64,000 nt of DNA, taken from assembly GCF_000350225.1 (NCBI RefSeq), contig NW_005178610.1:62001-126000 (forward strand), given 5' to 3'. Below are positions 1 through 9,700 of this stretch, one piece after another. The notes under the pieces are model-generated. The model searched no databases. It was given only the letters and a program-made list of their open reading frames with translations, and had not been told where the DNA came from. This DNA comes from Chondrus crispus. Lineage: Eukaryota > Rhodophyta > Florideophyceae > Gigartinales > Gigartinaceae. The stretch's first letter is position 1. Each line of letters opens with the position of its first letter. Position numbers and translations under genes: made by a program.

Positions 1-722
1 TTGATTTCCCAGACCATCAAGACGTTGGCCATAAATGGATTTATAGCCTGGAGAATTTTTCAGAGACGGTATCTTCTCGAAGACAGAGCTTCCTTTCGAT
101 CTTTACACTCATACAGAAACGCGCTTAATAAAGTCCAGGCGATGGCTGATTTTATTCATGATGTAGCTATTGAACTGCTTTCGTACGCAGATACGATTCA
201 GGACGTAGGGACCAAAGCGAGGATCAAGAACTAGGCGAAACTACTTCAGGAGATGCAACGCGATTACGGAACGTGGCCGTAAACCGTCGTAGCAACAGAC
301 TTCTATTTTTTAATGCTCCTAACGGTGTGCGTCTTAGACTATCAGTTCAAGGGCATGAGCCAAAACAGCAGCCGGAAGCTTTTTATTGCGCGTTTTGCCG
401 ACGAAACGCAGGGGGCTGGAGAGGACATCGTTCTTCATACAAATGCAATCTTTGTAATGTTCATCTTTGCATGAGGGTGTACCCTGGTTTAAGAAAAAGC
501 TGTTGGTCAGTGTGGCATTATGCCACAGAACTAGTGACGCGGACCACTACTGCCCCATCCCTATCTCGAAACAGAGCAAACGAAAATGGGTCTGCTCCGC
601 AAGATGTGACCCCAAATCGCCGAGCTCGGAACGATTCGGGTAGCTCTTTAGAGCCTCCGAGGACTAGAAGACGCATTCTTGAGAGTGACACTCCGCGGAG
701 CAGCACCCCGCGGCAAACATGA
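1..722 (+). pseudogene. PiggyBac-like transposase, C-terminal part
   Basis: This is the 3' end of a transposase gene that enters from the left edge. The first 234 bases read a helix-rich segment typical of the end of the PiggyBac catalytic region. Bases 234-722, in another frame, read an acidic linker and then a cysteine-rich ribbon: YCAFC, YKCNLC, HLC and SCWSVWH, the C-x2-C / C-x2-C / C..WH pattern of the PiggyBac C-terminal zinc domain that binds transposon ends. A basic Ser/Arg tail follows. The frame changes near base 205-215; downstream, codons continue cleanly upstream of base 273, so a single indel fits better than an intron. The family assignment rests on the zinc ribbon, because the catalytic Asp residues lie outside the window. 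It is probably dead. Confidence 0.6.
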
Positions 723-836
723 AGTACTTCTCGACGGATCTATCGCCATGAAAGAAGCCAAAGTGCATGAGCATAAGTAAACAATCGCCTCAAGGGCTTC
801 AGTTCGTCTATTTTGTCTTTTTTCGGACCGTGCTGC

Positions 837-1212
837 TGATCACTATACTGATCATGGGGGGTATTTTGGGTGTTTTTTCTTGGCTAAGAACCCGAAATTA
901 GAGGCCCTCTATCTTCCAAACCAGTAGTTTTTGGCTCTTGAGACTCTGCAAAATGGTTGATATCGGGGTCTTCTATCACTGAACCAAGTTTCGTGACTGA
1001 CGCTCAAATATGGATCGAACTGTTGTGGGGTGAAAGATCCATGATCAGTACACTGATCATAAGCGGCTGACATTAGGGATATCCCTAACGCCCCGGGTGA
1101 TCGGTACACCGATCACAGGAGACTCCTGTCAGATATCGAAAAGTTCTAAAAACACTCAGTGTTTTTAGAACTTTTCGATATCTGTCTTGTGATCAGTACA
1201 CCGATCACCCCG
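837..1212. repeat. Cluster of 18-bp quasi-palindromes and a 55-bp perfect palindrome
   Basis: Four copies of an 18-bp near-palindrome, consensus TGATCRSTAYACYGATCA, lie at 837-854, 1042-1059, 1098-1115 and 1190-1207. The last two flank a perfect palindrome at 1130-1184 (27-bp arms, one central base), and a smaller hairpin sits at 1115-1129. Just downstream of a transposase gene, such repeats are expected to be subterminal transposase-binding sites. I could not place the transposon terminus or a TTAA target. Confidence 0.7.
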
Positions 1213-1398
1213 GCACAATTGAGGGGTGCATTCAACCCCAAATGGCCCTTCGATGCCCTTGAATGAGCAAGTTAAAAATGCGACCGTTGGATTCATGCGC
1301 CTCTAAGCTGCACACTACACTTTCAAATAATCTTAACAACCAATTTTGAGGGAATGAATCCCTTGTATCGCCAACCGTTGCTCTGCGGTCACACCATA

Positions 1399-1511
1399 AT
1401 GGCTGACCTCATCGCTGATGTGCCAGCAATCACTCTTCCGTCTCCAAATGATGCTGAACGTTTGCAAGGTCGCACTACAAGCCGCGGTCGTGGGAGAGGA
1501 AGGGGCCGCGG
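1399..1511 (+). CDS. N-terminus of an RG-rich protein, cut by element A
   Basis: An ATG at 1399 opens 37 complete codons that end in alternating Arg-Gly residues and run directly into the LTR of element A at 1512. RG repeats commonly bind RNA, but no family is recognisable. The open frame is cut after the second base of a codon. The sequence beyond the far LTR (14797 onward) is open in the matching phase, which suggests one host gene split by the insertion. The start is chosen as the first ATG, and the upstream sequence is AT-rich. Confidence is low because the fragment is short. Confidence 0.35.
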
Positions 1512-2212
1512 TGTAGCATAAACACCCCCAGACGACTGGAGGTGTATGCGCAGTTCGACCTGTAGACCCCGGATCGGAGAAGGGGTGAAGCGGGCCAACC
1601 AGCTACGGAACCGGGCTCGGGCCCGGGTAGCGGTGGTAGAGCGGGAGCGAGCAGGGACGCGCGCACGCACGAGCGGATCGACGCCTCGACGCCCCGGAGC
1701 AGCACTGGGTGACGTACCAGTGCTGACGGGCGGAGGCGGTTCCGTGCTCGCTCGCGTGCTGCGCGTCCACTCCGGCTCGGCTCCGACTAAACGCGCGCGA
1801 AGAGCGAAGGCGACGTTTAGAATAAGCTGGGTGGACTGACCTTGGCGGTCGGTTGAGGACAAGCCCGTGCTTGTCCCCTTCCGTCGCCGTCGGTCCGCTC
1901 CATATTTAATATACAAAACAATCTATCATAACACTACAGTACCGAGGTACTGTAGTGGGCTACTGTAGTGCAGGTCGGCCTGCACTGTAATACTGTCAGC
2001 TATGTCGAGGCTGACAGTACACGTATCACCCGTGGTGCGTGCGCGCTTCGTTCGCGCGCTGTACACGTGTGCACGTGTATGCGCGTGTCCGTTGTCCCCG
2101 TGGTGTACACGTGGACACGCGCGGTTGTACTGTAGAGCTCGACGCTCTACAGTAGCTGACCTAGTTCTTGATCTGATCTAATTTAAAGCCCCAGGGGGGG
2201 GGTTATGCTACA
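1512..2212 (-). repeat. 3' LTR of element A
   Basis: This 701-bp LTR matches 14097-14796 almost base for base. Its ends form a 10-bp inverted repeat (TGTAGCATAA/TTATGCTACA), and the inner end is flanked by a G/C tract that reads on the minus strand as a purine tract (TTGAGGGGGGGGG). Between 1933 and 2154 it contains a chain of hairpins. Because it lies 60 bp upstream of the antisense ORF, it is the obvious place to look for an antisense promoter. Confidence 0.95.
1933..2154. repeat. Chain of about seven hairpins in the LTR of element A
   Basis: Consecutive inverted repeats are visible: 1933-1956 (11-bp arms, 2-base loop), 1967-1986 (8-bp arms), 1991-2019 (10-bp arms), about 2039-2060 (GC-rich), 2062-2079 (8-bp arms), about 2085-2117, and 2128-2154 (11-bp arms, 5-base loop). 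The same series lies in the other LTR at about 14518-14739. At least one difference between the copies falls in a loop. The sequences of the hairpins differ, so this is not a simple tandem repeat. Confidence 0.8.
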
Positions 2213-2272
2213 CGGCCCCCCCCTCAAGACTGAACGTCCGCGTTCAGCAGTCTCGGGCTTGTAGATTCGACC

Positions 2273-4783
2273 ATGTCGGATCCCCTCCCTGTAGTCCTGG
2301 ATTTGACCCGGGTTCCACCTCACCCGTCCTCGCGTTGCTCAGAGTTATCTATCGTCCACCCCGTTCCCCCTATTGGCCATCTTGTCCTCTGCCGTTCGCT
2401 CCTTCTCCGTCCGCGCATCGGTGCGCCTCTCTTGTTATTTCCTTTTCCGGACTCGGGTCGCTGCGCCCCCGCTGTCCTGTCCCTCTTCGTCGGAGGCCTC
2501 GGTGTCGGGGTCATCATGACGTCGCCCTCCGATGGTCGGTTCGTCGCGTCCGTCGCTACTCCGTCGAGCTCCGTAACTCCCTGCTCTTCGCAGCCGTGTC
2601 CTTCGTCGCAATCTCCCGGAGGCGCCGCTTCCCTTCCGCCGTCGACGGCGGAAGTCGCGGCCCCGGCTGGGCACGTTCCGTGTCGCGCCGGGGCAATCGG
2701 GCGTCCTTGGATTACTGTACAGCCATTTCAGCGAGCTCGTGTCTCTCGGGAGTCGACGTCCTCTGTCGAACTGATCCCCTCCGCCACCGCCCCTCGTCTG
2801 CCTGTCGATGCAGGCCCCGTCGGGGGCGCTACAGCCGCGCTTCCCGGCGCGACGGATTCGCGCGGGAGATCGGGCAGCGGCCCTCGCGTTGGCGAACATC
2901 CTGAGACGCCTCAGGATCCGGCGGGTCAAGCCCCCGCGGTGGTCGAGGCTCCATCCGAGTGGTACGGGGCGGCGCTCGAGCGTTCCGCCCCGTTGCCCCT
3001 AGACCGTCTAAGGTTCGCGTGGTGCCGCTTTGCCCGTGGCGGCATTACTGTCGGGGAGCTGCTGGCGCGGGAGCAACTTCGTCCCGATTTGCTACGCGTC
3101 CGGAAGGTCTATGAAGCCGGACGCGTAGAGGAGGCCTCGCTCGTTCTGGGGCGCCTGCTGGCAGAAGGTGGCGGTGCGGCGTATCAAATCCCTTCTGCCA
3201 TCCCCTGCGACCGCACGTTTGCGTACAGCCTCGGTGAGGTAGAATACGTGGATCGCATGGCCACGTATCTCCTCCACCGCGAGGGGTCGGCCCCTCGCGA
3301 ATTCGTCTTGTCCCACGTGGGTAGTCTCTATGTGAGCCCCCGTCCTTTCGCGTACTCGAGGGCGCGCGTCGCCTTGCAGAAATCAGCGTGCTCGCTGATG
3401 AGACTACACGGAGTCGCCATTGCTCCTCACGATTGGTCGGCGTATCGCCATTCCGAGGAGGAGGACGGGCGCGTTTTCCGTCACGCTTCCTTCGAAGGAG
3501 GCCTGTCCCCCCACGACTTCCCCCGGCTCCCTGCAGTGATACGGGAGACCTTCCCTTCGTTGGGAGTTCATCCGCTGCTCCCGTATGTGCTCAAGCACTT
3601 CGGTGTGGCGTGCTCAAATGCTCAGCATCCGGCTTATGCAGACTTAATGCACAACGTAGAGAGGGAGTGGGCCTGGGCCCTCGGGAATGCGTTCATGAAC
3701 GAAGTGTCCATTCACGGACGCGTGTTTGTCCAGCCCCTCGAGGTGCTGGCCTACTTGGGGAGGGTTGCGTGGGACCTCCCCAACGTCCCCCTTCATCCGC
3801 TCGAGCGGAGTATCCAGCATGTGCCTTGGTCGTACGGGTTCGCCCTCGGGCTCATGCATCGGGCTTGCGAGGTGAGCGAAAGCCAGCGTCGGCGCTGGCC
3901 CGATTTCACTACCGGCGAGCGGTCCTCCTTCCTCGTGTATGACCATCGTGCTGACGCCTTCGTGGCGCGCCAGGTGGCGCCGGCGTCCTCTTCGGAGCAC
4001 GTCAGGAGCGGGGGCGGAGTCGGCTCCGCCTCGCGTGAAGCGCGAAAGAAGCGATATCGCGATTTGGACAGTGAGCCCGCTCCCCATCCTTTTGCACGTG
4101 CGGACCCGCTGTTCGAGACTTTTCTCGCCGAAAGCGACTTCGGTCCGGTGGCGAGTCCTCCGGTCCCCCCTGTTCCTCCCCTCAGTGCGGTGCTGCCGCG
4201 TGAGGCGCCCCAAGTGGCGTCCATACGCCACGCGACGTTGGAGGGAGAGGACGTCAGGGCCGTTCCGTCGTTAGTCCATGCCTTGGGTCGCGCTGCCGAT
4301 CGCACTTGGCAGGTGGGCGGTCTCCTTGGCACACTCGCGAGCTGGTACTTGGCGCGAAGCGACGAAGCACGTCGCCTCGAGGCGGACCGCGCGTCGTCCG
4401 TGTCCGAGCTGCGCCGTGTACGCAACGAGTTAGCCGCGTCACGCCAGTCCTCTGATCGTCAAGCGAGCCTTCTGGAGCGGACTACCGTCGAACGTGACCG
4501 GTACCGCCGCGAGCGGGACGACCTCCGAAGCCTTCGCGTGGCGTCTTCGTCGACGCCACACCCGATCAGGCGGGATCTCTACGAGCAGACGGGGTACGAG
4601 GCCGCTACGGTGGGCAACGTCCCGGATCCTCAGAGCAGTGGGCATCGCTGGACCCGCCACAGTGAGGTGGCGCTGCCCCCACTGGCGGAGCACGCGGCAG
4701 AGCCGCCTCATCACCCCAGTTACTGTCCCCCGAGCCTTTACGGGTCGGGGGTCGCTTCGCCGCCCAACCGCACAAACCAGTGA
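2273..4783 (+). CDS. Antisense ORF of element A, 836 aa, unknown function
   Basis: A long open frame runs opposite to gag-pol between pol and the 3' LTR; the ATG sits in a good context (gaccATGtc) 60 bp inside the LTR edge. Residues 1-230 are Ser/Pro/Ala-rich and look disordered; Met82 is an alternative start. Residues about 238-560 form a folded-looking region with the core Q305-I-P..I.CDRTF316 and many conserved-looking aromatics. Residues about 585-665 are a Pro/Ser linker, about 700-760 form a charged coiled coil, and the tail is Pro/His-rich. I recognise no family. A diverged broken copy of the 240-320 segment lies at about 20.3-20.6 kb in this window, which argues that the frame is a real protein. 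Antisense extra ORFs are known from some plant Gypsy elements, but I see no resemblance to their product. It has no visible signal peptide or enzyme motif. Confidence 0.75.
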   Translation: MSDPLPVVLDLTRVPPHPSSRCSELSIVHPVPPIGHLVLCRSLLLRPRIGAPLLLFPFPDSGRCAPAVLSLFVGGLGVGVIMTSPSDGRFVASVATPSSSVTPCSSQPCPSSQSPGGAASLPPSTAEVAAPAGHVPCRAGAIGRPWITVQPFQRARVSRESTSSVELIPSATAPRLPVDAGPVGGATAALPGATDSRGRSGSGPRVGEHPETPQDPAGQAPAVVEAPSEWYGAALERSAPLPLDRLRFAWCRFARGGITVGELLAREQLRPDLLRVRKVYEAGRVEEASLVLGRLLAEGGGAAYQIPSAIPCDRTFAYSLGEVEYVDRMATYLLHREGSAPREFVLSHVGSLYVSPRPFAYSRARVALQKSACSLMRLHGVAIAPHDWSAYRHSEEEDGRVFRHASFEGGLSPHDFPRLPAVIRETFPSLGVHPLLPYVLKHFGVACSNAQHPAYADLMHNVEREWAWALGNAFMNEVSIHGRVFVQPLEVLAYLGRVAWDLPNVPLHPLERSIQHVPWSYGFALGLMHRACEVSESQRRRWPDFTTGERSSFLVYDHRADAFVARQVAPASSSEHVRSGGGVGSASREARKKRYRDLDSEPAPHPFARADPLFETFLAESDFGPVASPPVPPVPPLSAVLPREAPQVASIRHATLEGEDVRAVPSLVHALGRAADRTWQVGGLLGTLASWYLARSDEARRLEADRASSVSELRRVRNELAASRQSSDRQASLLERTTVERDRYRRERDDLRSLRVASSSTPHPIRRDLYEQTGYEAATVGNVPDPQSSGHRWTRHSEVALPPLAEHAAEPPHHPSYCPPSLYGSGVASPPNRTNQ

Positions 4784-5186
4784 ACGGGTCGTCCCGTTAT
4801 ACCCATCGGGGGTATGTTCTTCCAACCGTCCCCATCTCTGCGTAAAGTCAATCCCGTCTCTTTTGTGCACGCGATGTCCGTCGTACAGTTCCTCTCCTTT
4901 CCTCGAAGCCGAGCCTCGATAGTGCTCCTCGGGCTTCTCCTATGTATATTTTTCTCCTTCTGCGACATGGCTTGCCGCGGGGGTCTCGACGCCCTTGCGG
5001 CGCGTGAGGTTGGTCGAGCCCTCCCAGTCGGCTTTCGATAGGGCTCCGCGCGATTCTTCTCCCTCTTACGAAAGGGTCTCTGGTGGGCGCGATCATGCTC
5101 GTGCGTGTACCGCGTCTTGTCCTCCCTTCTCGAGGTCGTCGTCGTACTCGGACGAGGGCAAGGCCCGAGGGACCTGTAGTTCTCAT

Positions 5187-5385
5187 CGCGGCCCTCGCCT
5201 CCGGTGGCGAGGGCACCGCTCGTGATACTGTCTTCCGGGTCGCGCCCCTCGCCGTTCGAGCGAGGGCGCGGCGGGCGGTGTATATCTTCTCATCGCGCCC
5301 CTCGCCTCCGTGGGCGAGGGCACAGCGCGGTATTGTCCTTGTCGTCGCGCCCCTCGCCTCCGATGGCGAGGGCAGATGGGTAAGA
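5187..5385. repeat. Four imperfect GC-rich hairpin repeats
   Basis: The motif CCCTCGCC-(spacer)-GGCGAGGG recurs with its ATCGCG/GTCGCG lead-in near 5187, 5239, 5291 and 5346, a spacing of about 52-55 bp. Each copy can fold on itself. The period and foldback suggest a structured RNA or DNA array in the element's 3' region. Confidence 0.7.
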
Positions 5386-5458
5386 GAGCGGTTGGTGGAC
5401 GACCCGAATCGATGGCGAGGGCAGATGGGTAAGAGAGCGGTTGGTGGACGACCCGAAT
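5361..5458. repeat. Perfect 49-bp tandem duplication
   Basis: Bases 5361-5409 and 5410-5458 are identical. The first copy overlaps the last hairpin repeat. An exact duplication implies a recent slippage or unequal exchange. Confidence 0.9.
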
Positions 5459-5510
5459 CGTCCGCCAGGGGATGGAGAGGGCGGGGGCAGACTCCTCGTG
5501 GTGAATGCGG

Positions 5511-5610
5511 TCGTCCGCCTGACGCGTCCCCTTCCCCGCGCGACGTCGCGCTCCGTACTGTCGTCCGCCTGACGCGTCCCCTTCCCCGCGCGACGTCGCG
5601 CTCCGTACTG
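5511..5610. repeat. Perfect 50-bp tandem duplication
   Basis: Bases 5511-5560 and 5561-5610 are identical. It lies 52 bp beyond the 49-bp duplication and has a similar unit length but a different sequence. Confidence 0.9.
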
Positions 5611-6725
5611 TAGTCTCCACCGCCCGTGCTCTTGACGATGAGCGGAGAGGGGTAAGAGACCTTGGCATGTGGGGGAAGGGGGAGGAGTCGTCCCCTCTCT
5701 CATCGCCAGAGCGGCTCGTCCGCATGGTCGTGTGGATGGCCCTGGCGGAGCTCGATACTCCCCAATTCCACACGCGGAGTTGGCGTTCGTCGCCTCGGTG
5801 TGGGGTTCTCGAGTCCCCTTGCGAACCAACGGTGGGAGGCGGCGAGGACTGGCGGGTTCGTTACTCGCGTGCCGTACCCACCGCTGGATGACTTCCTTGC
5901 GCAGCGTCTCGAGTCGCTGGTCTTGGTGCCTGCTCCGCTTTCGGGACGCCCCGTGCGTCGGACTTCTGCGCATTCCGCCGGTTTGACAATTCTGGAGGGG
6001 GCAGCATCGGGACCGCGCCCCTCCATGGTCGGGCTCCGGTAGCGTGTCCCGGTCGGTGGGTACACGCTGTACTCTTCCCACGCGTCGCCGTCCGAACGTC
6101 CCTTGCGCGTTGTACGTATCGCGTGCGCTTGGACGTCATGTAAGGGCACTGTCTCCCCGTGTAATTTCGCGTTCCACTAATTTTTCTCCCTTATTTAGGG
6201 TATGGCCGTGGCTGTTTGTTGGGGCTCTGATCTCGAGTGTATCAGCCGACGGCGGCTCGTACTGTCTCTTCCCTCCCCTTGCTCGGTCTGCAGCGTACTT
6301 GTCGTTGCTATCTAGTGCCGAGGTGCGTCCTTCGTCGTCGCGGGGGTCTCGGGATCGCGGACCCCTTCCGTATAGCGCAGCTGGTACGAACCGGTGCGCG
6401 CAGGACAGCTGTCCCCATGTAGGCGAAACTTGTGGCGACCGCGGGGCGACTGTATCGTTCCGGGAGATCGTCTCCCTGCTCGAGGGCTCATTGTCCACAG
6501 TCCGTGACGAGGTGCCATCATGGCGCAGCTCGTGCTGCTCGCTTCCTTTGGTTTGCGTACGAGAGCTCTCGGTTGCCAATACGTCTTGGCTTCTCGCGAC
6601 TGATTCCGTTGCTGTTCTTTGGAGACACCTGTCCCTTCGCGCGTCCCCTTTCGTCCTAAGCCCGCGGGGTGAGTTTAATTCGAGACGGAAGTTAATCCGT
6701 AACGAAGCGGTTGAGGGTCCCCTCC

Positions 6726-9700
6726 TCAACAGTGAACGTCCGCGTTCACTTCTGAGGTAAGGTCTCTCCCTGTACGCGCTCGGAGTCTTCGTGCGTAACG
6801 AGACACCAACTCCTCGGGGATGTGGGTACGCGCTGTCCATGTGGGAGCGTCATAGTCTGCCCACTTAATGAGGAACTCCGTAGTTCCATCCTCCATGACG
6901 CGATGCTTGAGTAGCCGTTCGACAGCATACTGTGTGCCTTCATTGATCTTGTCGGCAAGGTCCTCGGGGGTAGTCGTGCTCGCCCTTGGCACGTTCGCCG
7001 GCGGGGGTGCGTAGACGCAGCGGTCTGCCGAGACGCGCTCTGTAACTCCATCACGATCGATCGTGATGGTGCGCTGGTCGTTCGCGAGAACTCGGTACGG
7101 TCCGACAGCCGGGGAGGCCAGCTTGTTTGATGTCTTCCCCCCATCGGTGGGGTTCAGATATACGTAGTCACCTGCCTTGAGGCGCAAGTTGATGCGCCGA
7201 ATACGCTTGTCGAAGTCGCGTTTATAGCGAGCTTGCGTTCGCCGAAGGCTTCCGTAGGCCTTTTGGATAGTCGAGTCCAGGGTCTTGAGGAACTCGGCAC
7301 GTGGGTTCCCCCTGTCGGCAGGGGGCGCGTCGCCTTCCGTCCGTCGGAGCGAGAACTCCGTCGGGGGCCTGCTGAGCACGAGCTCAAACGGCGTGGTGCG
7401 TGTGGTGCGATGTACGTGGGAGTTGTACGCATACGTAAGCGGCCCCACGTACACATCCCAGTCGTCCTGGTGTTCACCTACGTAGTTCCGCAGCATCGAG
7501 GCGATTGTTCGGTTATATCGCTCGACTTGCCCGTTCGTCTGGGGATGGTACGCCGAAGTGTACAAATTCGTTATCCCCAGAACACAGCACGTGCTGTGGA
7601 AGAACTTGGCATTAAACTGAGGGCCGTTGTCCGAAAGCAACGTGCGAGGGACGCCGTATTTGAACACCCACGACTCGCAGAACGCAACTGCGACGGTATA
7701 TGCGGTTATCGTGCGGAGCGCCACGACTTGCGTCAGCTTGCTAAAACGGTCCGTAATCACGAGCAGGAATCGTTTTCCTGTCTTCGTCTTGGGGAGCGGC
7801 CCCAAGATGTCGATGGCGAGGCTCTCGAGAGGCCTCGTAGCTGGGAACAATCTCAATCGATTGAGATGTTTCCTCAGCTTAACCCGGTTCATCGCGCAGG
7901 TCCGACACCCTCGCACCGTGGCTGCCACGTCTGCAGCCAGGTGGGGCCAGTAGTACTCGCGTCGAAGTGCGTAGTACATACGGTTCTGGCCCGGGTGCCC
8001 CGCGATGGCCGGGTTGTGGCACAGGCGAAGGAGCCTGGCGCGAAGCGTCCGAGGCACCACCACCTGTACGGTGTCCGGATCGAATGGGTGTCTCCGTTTG
8101 AGCACCCCGTGGTGGTCCTCGAAGAACGCAGAGTCTCGAGACTCGGACTGTCGTGCCAAAACGGTTTGGCAGAAGTCATCCACGCGTTGCTCCTCGGCTA
8201 TCTCCTCTATCGTGAGAGGGGCCGGAAGGCCGTCCTGCGGTGGGGCGACCGGGGAGTCGAGCGCGCCAGCCTCGGGGTCTTCGGCGCGCTGTATATCGGC
8301 GGCGTCGAACTCGTCGTTCTCTTCCCAAAACGAATTGGGTCCTTGAAGAGCGGGGGCTTCGTCGTCACCTCGCGGTTCGTCACGCGTCCGTACGCGCGAC
8401 CTTGTTCGGGCTTCGGCTTGGTTCCGTGTCGTTACGAAGACATGGACGGTCTGATGATCGCAGCTCGCGGTACAGGCGTGTTCCGCGAGCTCGTTCGATA
8501 CGTCTCGAACTGTCGTGCCCCCGTCGAAAGTGGGGATGTCGTCATCCACCTCGACGGCGGGGCGAGGGTCATCGGCGACCTTCGGCGACACGAGTCGTGA
8601 CAGGGCATCGGGCACCTGATGCACGCGCCCGGGGCGGTACTGAATGGTGAAATCGTATTCAGCCAGACGTAGCCGCCACCGGGTGAGTCTTCCTGAGCTC
8701 TCCGTGAGCGACATGAGCCATCGGAGGGCGTCGTGATCCGTCCGAACGGTGAACTTGGTTCCTTCGATATACGGCCGCAGAGTGCGGACGGCCCACACCA
8801 CGGCGAAGCACTCACGCTCCGTAGCGCTGTAGTTCCGTTCGCTATCGCTTAGCGAGTACGACCAGTACCCAACGGGGCGCCAATCGTTTGGTTCGTCGTG
8901 CTCCTGTAGGAGGGTGCACCCGAGTTGATATGCACTGGCGTCAGTGTCCAACAGGTACGGTCGGCCGTACCGTGGTAGCGCGAGGATCGGCGGGGAGATC
9001 ATCGCCGCCTTCAGGCTTTCGAAAGCCTGAAGCTGAACCTCCGTTGGGTTATCGAAATCGTGATCCGAGTCCTTGCGCGTTATATCGGTTAACGGACGGG
9101 CGATCTTCGAGAAGCCCTTGACGAAGCGACGATACACGTTACACGCCCCGAGGAACGAGCGCACCTGCGTCAACGTCCTCGGGAACGTGAACGTCTTGAA
9201 CGCGTCGATTGCCGTATCAGCCACGCTCAACTTACCTGGGGATATAACGTGCCCCAGGTAGTGCACCTTCGGACGGAAGAAGCTGCACTTCTTGAGCTTG
9301 AGGGAGATGCCGGCACTCCGCAACAAGCTCAAGACGGTATCGAGATGCCTTGCGTGTTCCGCGTCCGTACGCGAGAACACGATAACGTCATCGAGATAGA
9401 CGAGGCATATTTGCCAGCGGACTCCGGAGAGTATGATATCGAGGGCACGTTGGAAGGTGGCCGGTGCCCCTTTCAATCCAAACGGCATACGCAAATGGCG
9501 GTACGTACCCATATGTGTCGTGAAGGTAGTCTTATCCCGGTCCTCCGGAGCGACCGGGATCTGCCAATAACCGGAATTGCAGTCCAGCGTCGTAAAGACG
9601 GCTGCATCTCCTAACGAGTCGATGCAGTCGTCCATACGCGGCAGCGGATACGAATCCGCTGCAGTCTTCGCGTTGAGACGCCGGTAGTCCACGCAGAACC

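Larger units (their letters stand above)
4784..6725. other. Non-coding, repeat-rich tract of element A
   Basis: This stretch separates the 3' ends of the antisense ORF and pol, which converge on it. Open frames here overlap on both strands and look like by-products of high GC and simple repeats. It contains the hairpin series at 5187-5385 and the two perfect tandem duplications listed separately. Confidence 0.6.

Noticed and set aside
1546-1839. Open frames inside the LTR of element A, repeated at 14170-14424
   Set aside because: They lie in non-coding LTR sequence and are duplicated only because the LTR is.
7233-8600. 455-codon plus-strand frame opposite pol of element A
   Set aside because: It exactly overlaps conserved RNase H/integrase coding sequence on the other strand, has no domain, and GC-rich coding DNA often leaves the opposite strand open.
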